Positions 16,685 through 25,868 of a stretch of 64,000 nucleotides of DNA are shown here, in pieces. Location of the stretch: contig CBDDFL010000002.1 in the NCBI GenBank assembly GCA_965227095.1, positions 434,001 through 498,000 on the forward strand. Reading direction: 5' to 3'. Under the pieces are notes generated by a model. It saw nothing but the letters and a program-made list of their open reading frames with translations, had not been told where the DNA came from and did no database searches. The translations under genes were made by a program, and so were the position numbers. Position 1 is the first letter of the stretch; every line of letters starts with the position of its first letter. Source of the DNA: JANQMY01 sp965227095 (GTDB lineage Bacteria; Pseudomonadota; Alphaproteobacteria; JANQMY01).

Positions 16685-17325
16685 GGTGCCGCTCCGGCAC
16701 GATTTTCGTTTTCATTCGCATCGGTTCTAAGTTCACCAAGCGCTTGCGTTGTGATTTGGGCAGATGATCTTAGAAACAAGCCAGCAAGCATTGTCGCAAC
16801 GATCAAATCCGGCCAAGCCGATCCGGTTATTGCAACAAGACCTCCGGCGGCCATAACCCCGACATTGCCGACGGCGTCATTGCGCGAACAAAGCCAGACA
16901 GAGCGCACATTGCTGTCACCATCGCGCCAGCGCAGGAGAATGAACACGCTTGCGAGGTTTGCCGCCAGCGCCAGAAATCCGACAATGCCCATTGTGTGCG
17001 CTTGCGGCGGTTTACCGCTCAGCACACTCATCGCCGTCATGCCTAGAATGACAAGCGCGATGACTGCCAGCGAGGCACCTTTAATCAGAGATGCGCGCGC
17101 CCTTGTCTGCAATGATGCGCCAATTACATAAAGACTCAAAGCGTAAGTCGCGGCATCCCCGGCAAAATCCAAGGCGTCGGCTTTCAAAGCCTGAGAGCCG
17201 GACGTGAAGCCCGCCAGCATTTCGACGCCGAACATGGCAGCGTTGATGGCGATCACCCAGATCAGGGCGCGCCGGTATTGTGGTGAGACTCCATCGAAGG
17301 GTTTAACGTCACAACAGCCAGACAT
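16681..17325 (-). CDS. cation diffusion facilitator-type metal transporter, short form
   Basis: A 214-residue transporter with six predicted helices. The TM2 metal-site motif is DALDFAGD and the TM5 motif SRNDAVGN, as in CDF zinc/cadmium/cobalt exporters. The C-terminal cytoplasmic domain of classical CDF proteins is missing; the protein ends soon after TM6. MSGCCD at the N-terminus may bind metal. It is the first gene of a three-gene overlapping operon under a MerR-type promoter shared with the divergent regulator gene. Confidence 0.8.
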   Translation of the reverse strand: MSGCCDVKPFDGVSPQYRRALIWVIAINAAMFGVEMLAGFTSGSQALKADALDFAGDAATYALSLYVIGASLQTRARASLIKGASLAVIALVILGMTAMSVLSGKPPQAHTMGIVGFLALAANLASVFILLRWRDGDSNVRSVWLCSRNDAVGNVGVMAAGGLVAITGSAWPDLIVATMLAGLFLRSSAQITTQALGELRTDANENENRAGAAP

Positions 17326-17364
17326 AATGTTCGCTTTTCTATGCGGTTGACTTCATCTGACCAA

Positions 17365-17395
17365 GTTCTACAGTCTATAGCGACTGTAGGGGCAA
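17365..17395 (-). promoter_or_regulatory. MerR-type promoter/operator between CDF operon and merR2
   Basis: On the minus strand: TTGCCC (17395-17390), a 19-bp spacer, TAGAAC (17370-17365). The dyad CTACAGT-N8-ACTGTAG occupies 17368-17389. The plus-strand half CTATAGCGACTGTAGG is nearly identical to the operator at 18147-18162, so one regulator probably serves both. Confidence 0.75.
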
Positions 17396-17402
17396 GAGAA
17401 AA

Positions 17403-17858
17403 ATGAACAATCCGATGACAATTGGCCGCCTATCGAAGGCCGCAGGCGTTAAAGTCACCACAATCCGCTATTACGAATCCGTCGGCTTGATGGGCGAGCC
17501 TGATCGAAGCGGGAGCGGACAGCGGCTTTACGGGCCGGATGCAGTGCAGCGCCTGACTTTCATCCGCCATGCCCGCGAACTGGGTTTCCCGATGGAGGCC
17601 ATCCGCGATCTCATTACCCTGCAGGCTGAACCGGGAGAGGATTGTGCTCAGGTGGATGCCATCGCCCGCCTTCAGCTGGCCGATGTGCGAAAAAGGCTTA
17701 ATCAACTAGAGGCGCTGGAAGCTGAACTCAAACGCATGATTGCAAGCTGTGAAGGCGGAGAAGTGGGAACCTGCCAGGTCATGGCCGCCCTCAACGATCA
17801 TGATGAATGCCTGAGTGAGACGCATGGATCGCCGCCGAAAAGTATTCACTTGCGGTGA
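17403..17858 (+). CDS. MerR-family metal-responsive regulator (CadR/ZntR/PbrR-like)
   Basis: A 151-residue MerR-type regulator with HTH residues 5-70 (IGRLSKAAGVKVTTIRYYESVGL), a coiled dimerisation helix, and cysteines C81, C116 and C124, the same pattern as the regulator at 14304. A histidine-containing tail (NDHDECLSETHG) extends beyond it. It is divergent from a CDF operon, and the same operator recurs in front of the czc genes. Zn, Cd, Co or Pb are plausible inducers; the exact metal cannot be read from sequence. Confidence 0.85.
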   Translation: MNNPMTIGRLSKAAGVKVTTIRYYESVGLMGEPDRSGSGQRLYGPDAVQRLTFIRHARELGFPMEAIRDLITLQAEPGEDCAQVDAIARLQLADVRKRLNQLEALEAELKRMIASCEGGEVGTCQVMAALNDHDECLSETHGSPPKSIHLR

Positions 17859-18140
17859 GATTTCTCTCATCCCTGAACCGCACTGTGGATCGGTGCATCA
17901 CACCAGTTTCCGGCTATTCGACCGGTTCACGTAAATCTGACTTGCCTGCGGAACTTCAGAACACCAAGGGCGTGACAGAGAGATTAAGAAGCGTCGAGCA
18001 AAATAGACTCGAAAAGTTCACGGTCGCGACCGGCGTAGAATTTCTTTTCCGGTTTCGCCTGCGGCCAGCACAAGCGGCGTGATTGCAAACTAAGCGGTCG
18101 ACGCGATCATACCGGGTACTTGTCGGCAGTTGTTTTTTTC
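17859..18140. other. intergenic stretch, no gene seen
   Basis: About 280 bp with short broken frames and no ribosome binding site in front of any of them. No repeats. The metal-type promoter begins at its right edge. Confidence 0.4.
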
Positions 18141-18171
18141 TTGCCTCTATAGCCACTGTAGGAGTTATATT
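18141..18171 (+). promoter_or_regulatory. MerR-type promoter/operator of the czc genes
   Basis: TTGCCT (18141-18146), a 19-bp spacer with the dyad CTATAGCCACTGTAG, then TATATT (18166-18171). It lies 85 bp upstream of the small His/Cys-rich gene and should drive the czc genes to its right. It closely matches the operator at 17365-17395. Confidence 0.75.
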
Positions 18172-18255
18172 CCAATAATCGTCTCTGAAGAGTTGAGTAA
18201 CCTCTGTACTTTACGATCTCTTGATGAGGCATAAGAAAAGTGCTAATTTGATATT

Positions 18256-18618
18256 ATGTTTCGCTTACTGAACATTTTGTTGACAGCATCAATTGTGCTG
18301 GGATTGAGTTTCTCAGCACCAATTATGCATTCGCATGAATTAGATGGGAACCAATCTCAAAGCGCACAACTTGAGATGACTGGCACGCAAGTGTTGTTCG
18401 AACTTGCTGAGAATGATCCTGTCGACGGCGGAAATGGCCACAATGGCGAAGCCCACAATTGTTGCTCACACCATTGCCACTCTAGTCATGCGATGATGGG
18501 AACGGACGCTTGTCCCCTACTTCCATTACCCGTGCCGCCATCGCTCTTTGCAGGAATCGATGAGTCTGCTGTGACCAGGCTTGTCTACTCTCTGAAACGT
18601 CCCCCTCGCACTGCTTAA
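18256..18618 (+). CDS. small periplasmic His/Cys-rich protein (CzcI-like)
   Basis: A 120-residue protein with a signal peptide (LLNILLTASIVLGLSFSAPIMHSHE) and a metal-binding cluster AHNCCSHHCHSSHAMMG. It precedes czcC as CzcI-type proteins do in Cupriavidus and related czc loci. It is the first gene after the MerR-type promoter. Its suggested role is periplasmic metal binding or modulation of the pump; this is inferred. Confidence 0.65.
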   Translation: MFRLLNILLTASIVLGLSFSAPIMHSHELDGNQSQSAQLEMTGTQVLFELAENDPVDGGNGHNGEAHNCCSHHCHSSHAMMGTDACPLLPLPVPPSLFAGIDESAVTRLVYSLKRPPRTA

Positions 18619-18754
18619 GCGCCGGCGAGTAGATTCCCCGACCAATAGATTGATCCTTTGAAGTCCTCTTAGGTAATCCGCTCGCCTACAAACCGTTGCG
18701 CTTTGCGCTGTGACGGAATGGTGACAACTGTCTCAACGACAACGGAATTGGACG

Positions 18755-20038
18755 ATGACTTTTAACCAATCTTCACTGGTCGCAATCCTGTGCGCGCTAT
18801 TGGCTCTCCAATCCAATGCACGTGCCGAAAATACAACTGCGATGGAGGACATTTTGGCGCTGACTGTTCAAAACAATCCGACAATTGCATCGGCACGTTC
18901 CTCTATTGAGTCAGCGAAGGGCACGGCGCGGCAGGCGGCGCTGTTACCGAATCCTCAAGCGATCATCGAAGTTGAAAATTTTGCGGGGGAAAATGAGTTC
19001 TCCGACCTAGATGGTGCTGAACTGACCTATGGGTTGGAACAGCTTATCGAGACGGCTGGTAAACGCAGCCGTCGCACGGAATCTGCGCGATTAGGCCTTT
19101 CTGCTGTTGAGCAAAAGTCTGTTTCAGATTCACTGGGGGTGATCGCCGAAACGCAGTTTGCGGTAATGCGAGATCTGATAGCTGGTGAACATGTTGTTAT
19201 CGCGAAGAAACGAGTGGCATTAGCGAATGAGAGCCACGAAGCAGTGAAAAAACGAGTGAGCGCGGCAGCCGCGTCTGATATCGAACACACCAAGGTCGAC
19301 ATTGAACTCAAGTCAGCAGACATTGAGCTTCAAAAGGCGATGGAGCGGAAAGAAGTCGCGTATGAACAGCTTCGCACCCTCGTGGGTGTCGCTGACATTC
19401 CTGAGGTGGACGCCGCAGAAATATCAGTTCTGCCACGATTGCCGGCAAAAAACGACCTCCTAAACGCGATAGATCAGTTGCCACAAAACCAGAGACTGGC
19501 ATTTGCTGAGAGGCAAGCCAAATCTCAGTTCGATTTGGCGAAAGCCCAAGCCTATCCTGACTTCACCGTTGGAGTGGGTTTGCGCCAGTTCAGGGCGACC
19601 GATGAAACTGCGCTTGTTGCAACCTTCTCCCTTCCGATTCCCGTGTTCAATCGCAATCAAGGTGGCATTGCACGGGCAAAAGCTGAAGCGAGTAAAGCAG
19701 AGGCTGAGAAACGCAGGGGCTACTTGGCTGCACGCGAATCAGCGATCGCAGTTTGGAATCAGTTTGTCACTGCAATGCAACGGGTTAGTTCCTATCGTGA
19801 TGACATTATTCCGAGTGCTGAGGAAGCGTATGATCTCGCCAATAAGGGCTATCGAGGAGGTCGGTATACTTTTCTGGACCTGCTCGATGCCCAGCGCACA
19901 CTGTACGAAGTGCAAGACCGCTATTTAGCGAGTCTACTCGACTTGCACCAGGCGAACGCTCAGTCGGACTTTCTTTTGAGCCGACACGCTGAGTTGCTTC
20001 GCATATATTTCAACCTCGAACCGGAGAATACAAAATGA
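18755..20038 (+). CDS. czcC: CzcC-type outer-membrane efflux channel
   Basis: A 427-residue TolC-superfamily protein. A signal peptide (residues 1-24, ending ARA) and two repeats of coiled alpha-barrel helices with the OEP-family pattern are visible; the C-terminal region has GYRGGRYTFLDLLDAQRTLYEVQDRYL, typical for heavy-metal OEPs. It forms the outer-membrane exit of the CzcCBA tripartite pump. The stop overlaps the start of czcB (ATGA). Confidence 0.88.
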   Translation: MTFNQSSLVAILCALLALQSNARAENTTAMEDILALTVQNNPTIASARSSIESAKGTARQAALLPNPQAIIEVENFAGENEFSDLDGAELTYGLEQLIETAGKRSRRTESARLGLSAVEQKSVSDSLGVIAETQFAVMRDLIAGEHVVIAKKRVALANESHEAVKKRVSAAAASDIEHTKVDIELKSADIELQKAMERKEVAYEQLRTLVGVADIPEVDAAEISVLPRLPAKNDLLNAIDQLPQNQRLAFAERQAKSQFDLAKAQAYPDFTVGVGLRQFRATDETALVATFSLPIPVFNRNQGGIARAKAEASKAEAEKRRGYLAARESAIAVWNQFVTAMQRVSSYRDDIIPSAEEAYDLANKGYRGGRYTFLDLLDAQRTLYEVQDRYLASLLDLHQANAQSDFLLSRHAELLRIYFNLEPENTK

Positions 20039-21297
20039 AACTGCAAATCATAACAGTCGCGTTCGCGGCATCGCTTTCAATGGTCGTTTTTGGCGTGGGA
20101 ACAGGAAGTCATGCTGCGGACGGTGACAAGCAAAGTCCATCTATAGAAATGGAGCCACACGAGCCCAGTTCTACTAGTGAAAGTGCCAATTCTAAACAGG
20201 CTGACCAAGATCACGGGGATCATAGCGGAGAGGATGGCCACAAGGACCACGAGGATCATAAAGGGGAAGATGGCCACAAAGACCACGAGGATCACAAAGG
20301 AGAGGATAGCCACAAAGACCACGAGGATCACAAAGGAGAGGATGGCCACAAAGACCACGAGGATCACAAAGGAGAGGATGGCCACAAAGACCACGAGGAT
20401 CATAAAGGGGAAGATGGCCACAAAGACCACGAGGATCACAAAGGAGAGGATGGCCACAAGGACCACAAAGGGCATGAAGAAGGCAAAGCCGTCATCTCAC
20501 CGGACTCCGCGAAGAGAATGGGGATTAAAACTGAAGAAGCAGGCCCGGCTAGAATCAAGACCGCAGTCCCCCTCACAGGTCGCATATCGGTAAATCAAAA
20601 TACAAAAGCAGACGTACGCGGACGATTCCGAGGTGTTGTTCGAACCGTTGCAGTAAATTTAGGTGACCGCGTGAATAAAGATGAATTGCTGGCGGTCATT
20701 GAGAGCAATGAGAGTCTAAACAATTACAACGTAACCTCGCCGATTGATGGAATTGTACTGGGGCGTTTCACAAACATTGGTGATGTGGCCGGTGACAATC
20801 GTCTGTTTATGATCGCCAACCTTTCAGACGTATGGGCGAAGTTTCATGTATTTCCAAAAGACGCGGAACAGGTACGGGCGGGACAAACAGTTGAGGTGCG
20901 ATCATTGGAAGGTGATCGATCTGCGACCGGCAAAATAGATCTCCTGTTTCCGACTACCGACGCACTGAGCCAAACTCAAGTCGCCATTGTCGTATTACAG
21001 AATCCGGAAGGGCGTTGGCGGCCCGGCATGACGGTCGAAGGGGAGGTTTTGATTTCTGAACGAGAGGTACCTGTCTCCGTTCGCGAGAGTGCATTGCAAA
21101 GGATGGAGGTTGAAGGCGACGTCGTCTTTGTCCGCGTTGGCACGGCATTTGATCCGCGGTCGGTAGAAGTCGGCGACAAAAGTGAAGGCTGGGTTGAGAT
21201 CACGAACGGCTTGAATGCCGGCGAAGTCTATGTCGCGGAGCAAAGCTTTGTTGTGAAGTCGGATCTACTGAAGGCAACGGCAGAACATTCGCATTAA
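20035..21297 (+). CDS. czcB: CzcB-type periplasmic adaptor with histidine-rich repeat
   Basis: A 420-residue membrane-fusion protein. After a signal peptide (to about residue 27) there is an extraordinary His/Asp/Lys segment made of 12-residue units (EDGHKDHEDHKG), about residues 66-145. The ordinary adaptor follows: lipoyl/barrel-sandwich part (VRGRFRGVVRTVAVNLGDRV ... VTSPIDGIVLGRF), beta-barrel (DVWAKFHVFPKDAEQVRAGQ) and membrane-proximal domain. The long hairpin coiled coil is short here, as in metal adaptors. The His segment probably binds Zn/Co/Cd in the periplasm. It overlaps czcC by 4 bp and lies 18 bp before czcA. Confidence 0.88.
   Translation: MKLQIITVAFAASLSMVVFGVGTGSHAADGDKQSPSIEMEPHEPSSTSESANSKQADQDHGDHSGEDGHKDHEDHKGEDGHKDHEDHKGEDSHKDHEDHKGEDGHKDHEDHKGEDGHKDHEDHKGEDGHKDHEDHKGEDGHKDHKGHEEGKAVISPDSAKRMGIKTEEAGPARIKTAVPLTGRISVNQNTKADVRGRFRGVVRTVAVNLGDRVNKDELLAVIESNESLNNYNVTSPIDGIVLGRFTNIGDVAGDNRLFMIANLSDVWAKFHVFPKDAEQVRAGQTVEVRSLEGDRSATGKIDLLFPTTDALSQTQVAIVVLQNPEGRWRPGMTVEGEVLISEREVPVSVRESALQRMEVEGDVVFVRVGTAFDPRSVEVGDKSEGWVEITNGLNAGEVYVAEQSFVVKSDLLKATAEHSH
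20230..20466 (+). repeat. 36-bp in-frame tandem repeat (6.5 copies)
   Basis: Units begin at 20230, 20266, 20302, 20338, 20374 and 20410, with a partial seventh at 20446. Each encodes EDGHKDHEDHKG, one with Ser for Gly. Silent third-position differences (GAG/GAA, AAG/AAA) between units show some age. Unit number is likely to vary between strains. Confidence 0.9.
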
Positions 21298-21315
21298 TTA
21301 GAAAGAGAACTCGGG

Positions 21316-24300
21316 ATGCTCGAAGGTATAATATCGCAATCGATTAAGCACCGATGGATGGTGCTACTCGCGGCACTAGGACTGTGTGCCCTGGGCATCT
21401 ACAATTTCAATCGACTCCCGATAGACGCTGTTCCCGACATCACCAATGTTCAGGTCCAAATCAACACCGAAGCAGCTGGCTATTCGCCGCTGGAAGTCGA
21501 ACAGCGAGTCACTTTTCCGATAGAAACAGTTTTATCGGGCCTCCCATTTCTTGACTATACGCGATCACTTTCACGCTACGGGCTTTCCCAAGTGACGGTG
21601 ATTTTTGAAGAAGGCACGGACATTTACTTCGCACGGCAGCTCATCAACGAACGACTTCAACAAATCCGAAGTGAGGTCCCCGAAGGCTTAGAGCCAGTGA
21701 TGGGGCCGGTTTCGACTGGGCTTGGCGAAATCTATTTCTACACAGTCGAGGCAAAAGAAGATGCACGTAAGCAGGACGGTGAGGCATATACGCCGATGGA
21801 CTTGCTTACAATTCAAGAGTGGATCGTCGTGCCTCAACTGAGAAATGTCAAAGGCGTCGTTGAGGTGAACACCATTGGAGGGTACGAACGGCAATTTCAT
21901 GTGACTCCGTATCCACAGCGTCTGCTCACCTATGATTTGACAATCCACGATGTCTTGAGGGCGCTTGAAAGGAATAATGACAATGTAGGTGCGGGCTATA
22001 TTGAGCGGAACGGCGAGCAATATTTGGTACGCATGCCGGGACAAGTGCGCTCAATTGATGAGATTGGGAATATCATTCTCGCAAAACGGGATGAGATTAC
22101 AATTCGCGTCAAGCATGTGGCCGATGTCGCGCTTGGAGCGCCATTGCGTACTGGTGCTGCTACAGAAAACGGCAAGGAAGTGGTGCTCGGAACGGCGATG
22201 ATGCTGATGGGCGAAAATTCTCGCGTTGTCTCTCAACGTGTCGATGAAAAGCTCAACGAGATCGCTACAAGTCTGCCGGACGGCGTCTTTATAAAAACGA
22301 TTTATGATCGTACAGCACTTGTTGAACGCACAATCGCTACGGTCGAGAAGAACCTCGTCGAAGGTGCTTTGCTGGTCATCGCTGTTTTGTTTTTTTTGCT
22401 CGGGAACATTCGTGCTGCACTTATCACGGCCAGTGTAATTCCGATTTCAATGTTGATGACCATAACAGGGATGGTCGAAAACAGGGTCTCTGGAAATCTG
22501 ATGAGTTTAGGCGCTCTGGACTTTGGTTTGATTGTAGACGGAGCAGTGATCATAATTGAGAATTGCCTGCGCCGCTTTAGCCTTGAGCAACAAAAGCTCG
22601 GCCGGTTGTTGGAGCGAAACGAACGATTGAGTTTAGTTGGTAGCGCGACCGCCGAAGTCATAAAACCGAGTATATTCGGGATCGTCATCATCACGATTGT
22701 TTACATTCCCATATTCTCTCTCACCGGTGTAGAGGGGAAGATGTTTCATCCCATGGCTTTCACTGTGGTGACCGCGCTTCTGTCTGCGCTGTTGCTTTCG
22801 ATAACGTTTGTGCCAGCTGCCGTCGCAATTTTTGTCACAGGAAAAGTCAGTGAAAAGGAGAGCAGCATCATTCGGGTATCGAAGTTCTTTTATGAGCCCT
22901 TGCTCAAGCTTTCATTGAAGGTGCCTTATCCGATCATCATCGCTGCGACAATTTTGGTTTTCGTGTCACTTCTTGCTGCTTCCCGTATGGGCTCAGAATT
23001 TGTGCCTTCCCTTGATGAAGGTGATATTGCAATCCAGGCGCTGCGAGCGCCGGGAACGGCGCTAACTCAGTCGGTCAACATGCAGTTTGAGTTGGAAGAA
23101 GAACTTCTAAAATTTCCGGAAGTTCGAACCGTCATCGCGCGGATTGGGACAGCGGAAGTCGCGACCGATGCCATGCCGCCCAATATCGCGGATATCTATG
23201 TGCTGCTGAAACCCCGAAGAGAATGGCCGAATCCGGGGAAACTCAAAGATGCGCTCATCACAGAAATTGAACAGGCCGTGGAGGGAGTGCCAGGCAGCGC
23301 TTATGAGTTTTCGCAGCCTATTCAATTGCGTTTCAATGAACTCATTTCCGGTATACGAAGCGACCTTGCAATCAAAGTCTACGGTGATGATCTTGATCAG
23401 CTTTTGTCCTCAGCAAACGATATAGAAAAGATAGTCGGACAGATCGAAGGTGCCGCGGACTTGCGCGTAGAACAAGTAACCGGTCTACCGGTATTAAGCG
23501 TGATCCCTGACCGCAAGCGCCTTGATCTTTATGGGCTCGACGTTGGCGATGCTCAGGATGTGTTGCAGGTCGCGATGGGTGGGCGCGTCTCGGGTACACT
23601 CTATGAAGGCGACCGTCGCTTTGACATTGTTGTCCGATTGCCGGAGACGCTCCGTACGGATATCGATCAATTGAGTCGGCTTCCCATTCCCGTACCGTTA
23701 GCTGAAGAAGAGGGGGTCGACACACGCCCGGATTTTGTACCGTTGAGTGAAGTCGCAGACATTCAGATTGCGTTTGGTCCAGCGCAAGTCAGCAGAGAAA
23801 ATGCAAAGCGACGCATAGTGGTGACCGCGAATGTACGCGGACGCGATTTGGGAAGTTTCGTCACCGAATTGCAGGATCGTGTTGGTAATGATGTGTCAAT
23901 GCCCTCGGGGTACTGGGTCGAATACGGGGGGACTTTTGAACAATTAATCTCTGCGCGGTCTCGGCTCATGATTGTCGTCCCGATTGCCTTGCTCTTGATA
24001 TTCGGTCTTTTGTTCATGGCGTTCAACTCTGCCAGGGCTGCGCTAGTAGTGTTCTCGGGCGTACCGCTTGCGTTGACCGGCGGCATTGCGGCACTTTTGA
24101 TCAGGGATATTCCACTATCGATATCAGCTGGTGTTGGCTTCATTGCTCTGTCAGGTGTCGCGGTCCTCAATGGCGTGGTAATGATTACTTTTATTCGGGA
24201 TTTGGAAGCTAAGGGCGTGCCGCTCTATGAGGCAATCGTTGAAGGCGCATTGACACGTCTGCGTCCTGTTCTCATGACAGCGCTGGTGGCCTCGCTTGGG

Positions 24301-24465
24301 TTTGTGCCCATGGCATTTAACATTGGGGCGGGAGCCGAAGTTCAACGTCCACTAGCAACTGTTGTGATCGGTGGCATTATTTCATCGACCATCCTCACGC
24401 TTTTCGTTCTTCCGGCCCTTTACGGATTGTCACACCGCTTTCGCACAAAAGATAAAGTGTCGTGA
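21316..24465 (+). CDS. czcA: CzcA-type heavy-metal RND efflux permease
   Basis: A 1049-residue inner-membrane pump, final component of the CzcCBA system. TM4 holds DFGLIVDGAVIIIEN with D402, D408 and E415, the proton/cation-relay residues at the same numbers as in Cupriavidus CzcA and diagnostic for the Zn/Co/Cd (HME1) branch. Two halves each have a large periplasmic loop. It is distinct from the CusA-like pump at 9123-12227. Confidence 0.93.
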   Translation: MLEGIISQSIKHRWMVLLAALGLCALGIYNFNRLPIDAVPDITNVQVQINTEAAGYSPLEVEQRVTFPIETVLSGLPFLDYTRSLSRYGLSQVTVIFEEGTDIYFARQLINERLQQIRSEVPEGLEPVMGPVSTGLGEIYFYTVEAKEDARKQDGEAYTPMDLLTIQEWIVVPQLRNVKGVVEVNTIGGYERQFHVTPYPQRLLTYDLTIHDVLRALERNNDNVGAGYIERNGEQYLVRMPGQVRSIDEIGNIILAKRDEITIRVKHVADVALGAPLRTGAATENGKEVVLGTAMMLMGENSRVVSQRVDEKLNEIATSLPDGVFIKTIYDRTALVERTIATVEKNLVEGALLVIAVLFFLLGNIRAALITASVIPISMLMTITGMVENRVSGNLMSLGALDFGLIVDGAVIIIENCLRRFSLEQQKLGRLLERNERLSLVGSATAEVIKPSIFGIVIITIVYIPIFSLTGVEGKMFHPMAFTVVTALLSALLLSITFVPAAVAIFVTGKVSEKESSIIRVSKFFYEPLLKLSLKVPYPIIIAATILVFVSLLAASRMGSEFVPSLDEGDIAIQALRAPGTALTQSVNMQFELEEELLKFPEVRTVIARIGTAEVATDAMPPNIADIYVLLKPRREWPNPGKLKDALITEIEQAVEGVPGSAYEFSQPIQLRFNELISGIRSDLAIKVYGDDLDQLLSSANDIEKIVGQIEGAADLRVEQVTGLPVLSVIPDRKRLDLYGLDVGDAQDVLQVAMGGRVSGTLYEGDRRFDIVVRLPETLRTDIDQLSRLPIPVPLAEEEGVDTRPDFVPLSEVADIQIAFGPAQVSRENAKRRIVVTANVRGRDLGSFVTELQDRVGNDVSMPSGYWVEYGGTFEQLISARSRLMIVVPIALLLIFGLLFMAFNSARAALVVFSGVPLALTGGIAALLIRDIPLSISAGVGFIALSGVAVLNGVVMITFIRDLEAKGVPLYEAIVEGALTRLRPVLMTALVASLGFVPMAFNIGAGAEVQRPLATVVIGGIISSTILTLFVLPALYGLSHRFRTKDKVS

Positions 24466-24917
24466 ATTTGCATGAAAGGCCTGCCAGTGAAAGTGTGAAT
24501 TGGACCGGCGCAGAGGATAGCTAGCGAAAGACATTCGATGAGCAATCGTTGCGAATGCATATCCCTTGACCGGCCATCTCGGTTGTTGCGATGAGGTCGG
24601 GCCGTAGAAGAACCAGCACTCTTTTTGGAAACGATCGAGATAAATCCAGTAGATTTTCAAGCGCTGACTACCTTTTTCTCTTGCGCAGCTGTTGAACGTA
24701 AACCGATGCCTGTTAGACGTATGTTGCCAGATCACATTCTCGAAAGAATGAGCTCTTCTGAGCAAAGGTGCTCTTGCTGCCAGCGCCCAGTCAAATCTGC
24801 GTCTATTCGCAGACTTGGCTTATCTTATCCTTTGATATCTCTTCTCCACTTAACTTCCAGGCAGAGCTCCGGCCAACCAGCGACGAAACCGGACATGGTC
24901 CGCCAGGCTGGCGTAAC
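24466..24917. other. intergenic stretch upstream of czcD, no gene seen
   Basis: About 450 bp between czcA and czcD. Frames on either strand lack ribosome binding sites and recognisable motifs. No MerR-type operator is visible, so it is unclear whether czcD depends on the upstream promoter. Confidence 0.4.
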
Positions 24918-25868
24918 ATGAACCACTCACACAATCATCAGCATATCAGCCCAGAAAGCGACGACTGGCGAGTCTCGCTTGCTATCTGGGCCAACGCGGT
25001 TCTGACAATAGGACAAGTCCTTGGTGGCATCCTTTCGGGAAGCCTAGCGCTCATCGCAGATGCTCTGCACAACTTCTCCGACATGGCGTCGCTTGTCATC
25101 GCCTTCGCCGCTCGGAAAATCTCACGACGGCCAGCGGATGCGCGGATGACCTTCGGATATGGCCGGATCGAAATCGTGGCGGCTTTGATCAATTACACCA
25201 CGCTTGTTATTGTTGGTGGATATCTCGTTTATGAGGGGATTGTCCGAATCATCGACCCTCCAGCAGTCGGTGGTTGGATTGTGGTCATCCTTGGCAGCTT
25301 AGCTCTTCTGATCGACACACTTACTGCCCTACTGACCTATTCAATGCAGAAGGACAGCTTGAACATCAGGGCGCTGTTTTTGCACAACCTCTCTGACGCC
25401 CTGGCTTCACTAGCGGTAGTGTTAGGAGGTGCGCTCATCCTTCTTTATGACTGGCGCCTCGTGGATCCTCTCGTTACGATCGGAATTGCCGGGTACATAT
25501 TATACCTCTCGCTTACCGAGATCAGCAGGCCGATCCAAATTCTCATGCTGGGCGCTCCAGACGGAATAGATGCTGAAACCGTCCTGATAGCCATTGAAGA
25601 CATCGACGGAGTTGCGGAGATTCACCATGTTCATTTCTGGCAGATGCAGGAAAGGCAATCCGCGTTGGACGCACACATCGTTCTCGACCGCGACGCACTC
25701 GAGCGCCCAGAGACGGTGAAAGCTGCAGTTAAAAAGACGCTCGCCGACCGATTTGGCATCAGCCATTCCACGCTAGAATTTGAACATCCCGACCATATCC
25801 ATGAAGGCGCGGCGCGGTTGGGACATGAGGCTCATTCTTCACCGCTACCTGCGGGTAACGAGCATTGA
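24918..25868 (+). CDS. czcD: CzcD-type cation diffusion facilitator
   Basis: A 316-residue CDF exporter. The N-terminus is His-rich (MNHSHNHQHISPESDDW). TM2 has ADALHNFSDMASL and TM5 HNLSDALASL, the HxxxD/HxxxD zinc-site motifs. The cytoplasmic domain (IEDIDGVAEIHHVHFWQM) and a His-rich tail (HPDHIHEGAARLGHEAH) follow. I chose the ATG at 24918 because upstream sequence in frame is not family-like. Moves Zn/Co/Cd from cytoplasm to periplasm, feeding the Czc pump. Confidence 0.88.
   Translation: MNHSHNHQHISPESDDWRVSLAIWANAVLTIGQVLGGILSGSLALIADALHNFSDMASLVIAFAARKISRRPADARMTFGYGRIEIVAALINYTTLVIVGGYLVYEGIVRIIDPPAVGGWIVVILGSLALLIDTLTALLTYSMQKDSLNIRALFLHNLSDALASLAVVLGGALILLYDWRLVDPLVTIGIAGYILYLSLTEISRPIQILMLGAPDGIDAETVLIAIEDIDGVAEIHHVHFWQMQERQSALDAHIVLDRDALERPETVKAAVKKTLADRFGISHSTLEFEHPDHIHEGAARLGHEAHSSPLPAGNEH

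Noticed and set aside
20077..20475. Long minus-strand frame and CRISPR-like periodicity across the czcB repeat
   Set aside because: The 36-bp units are contiguous without spacers and code in frame for a His-rich tract of CzcB; the opposite frame is an artefact of the repeats.
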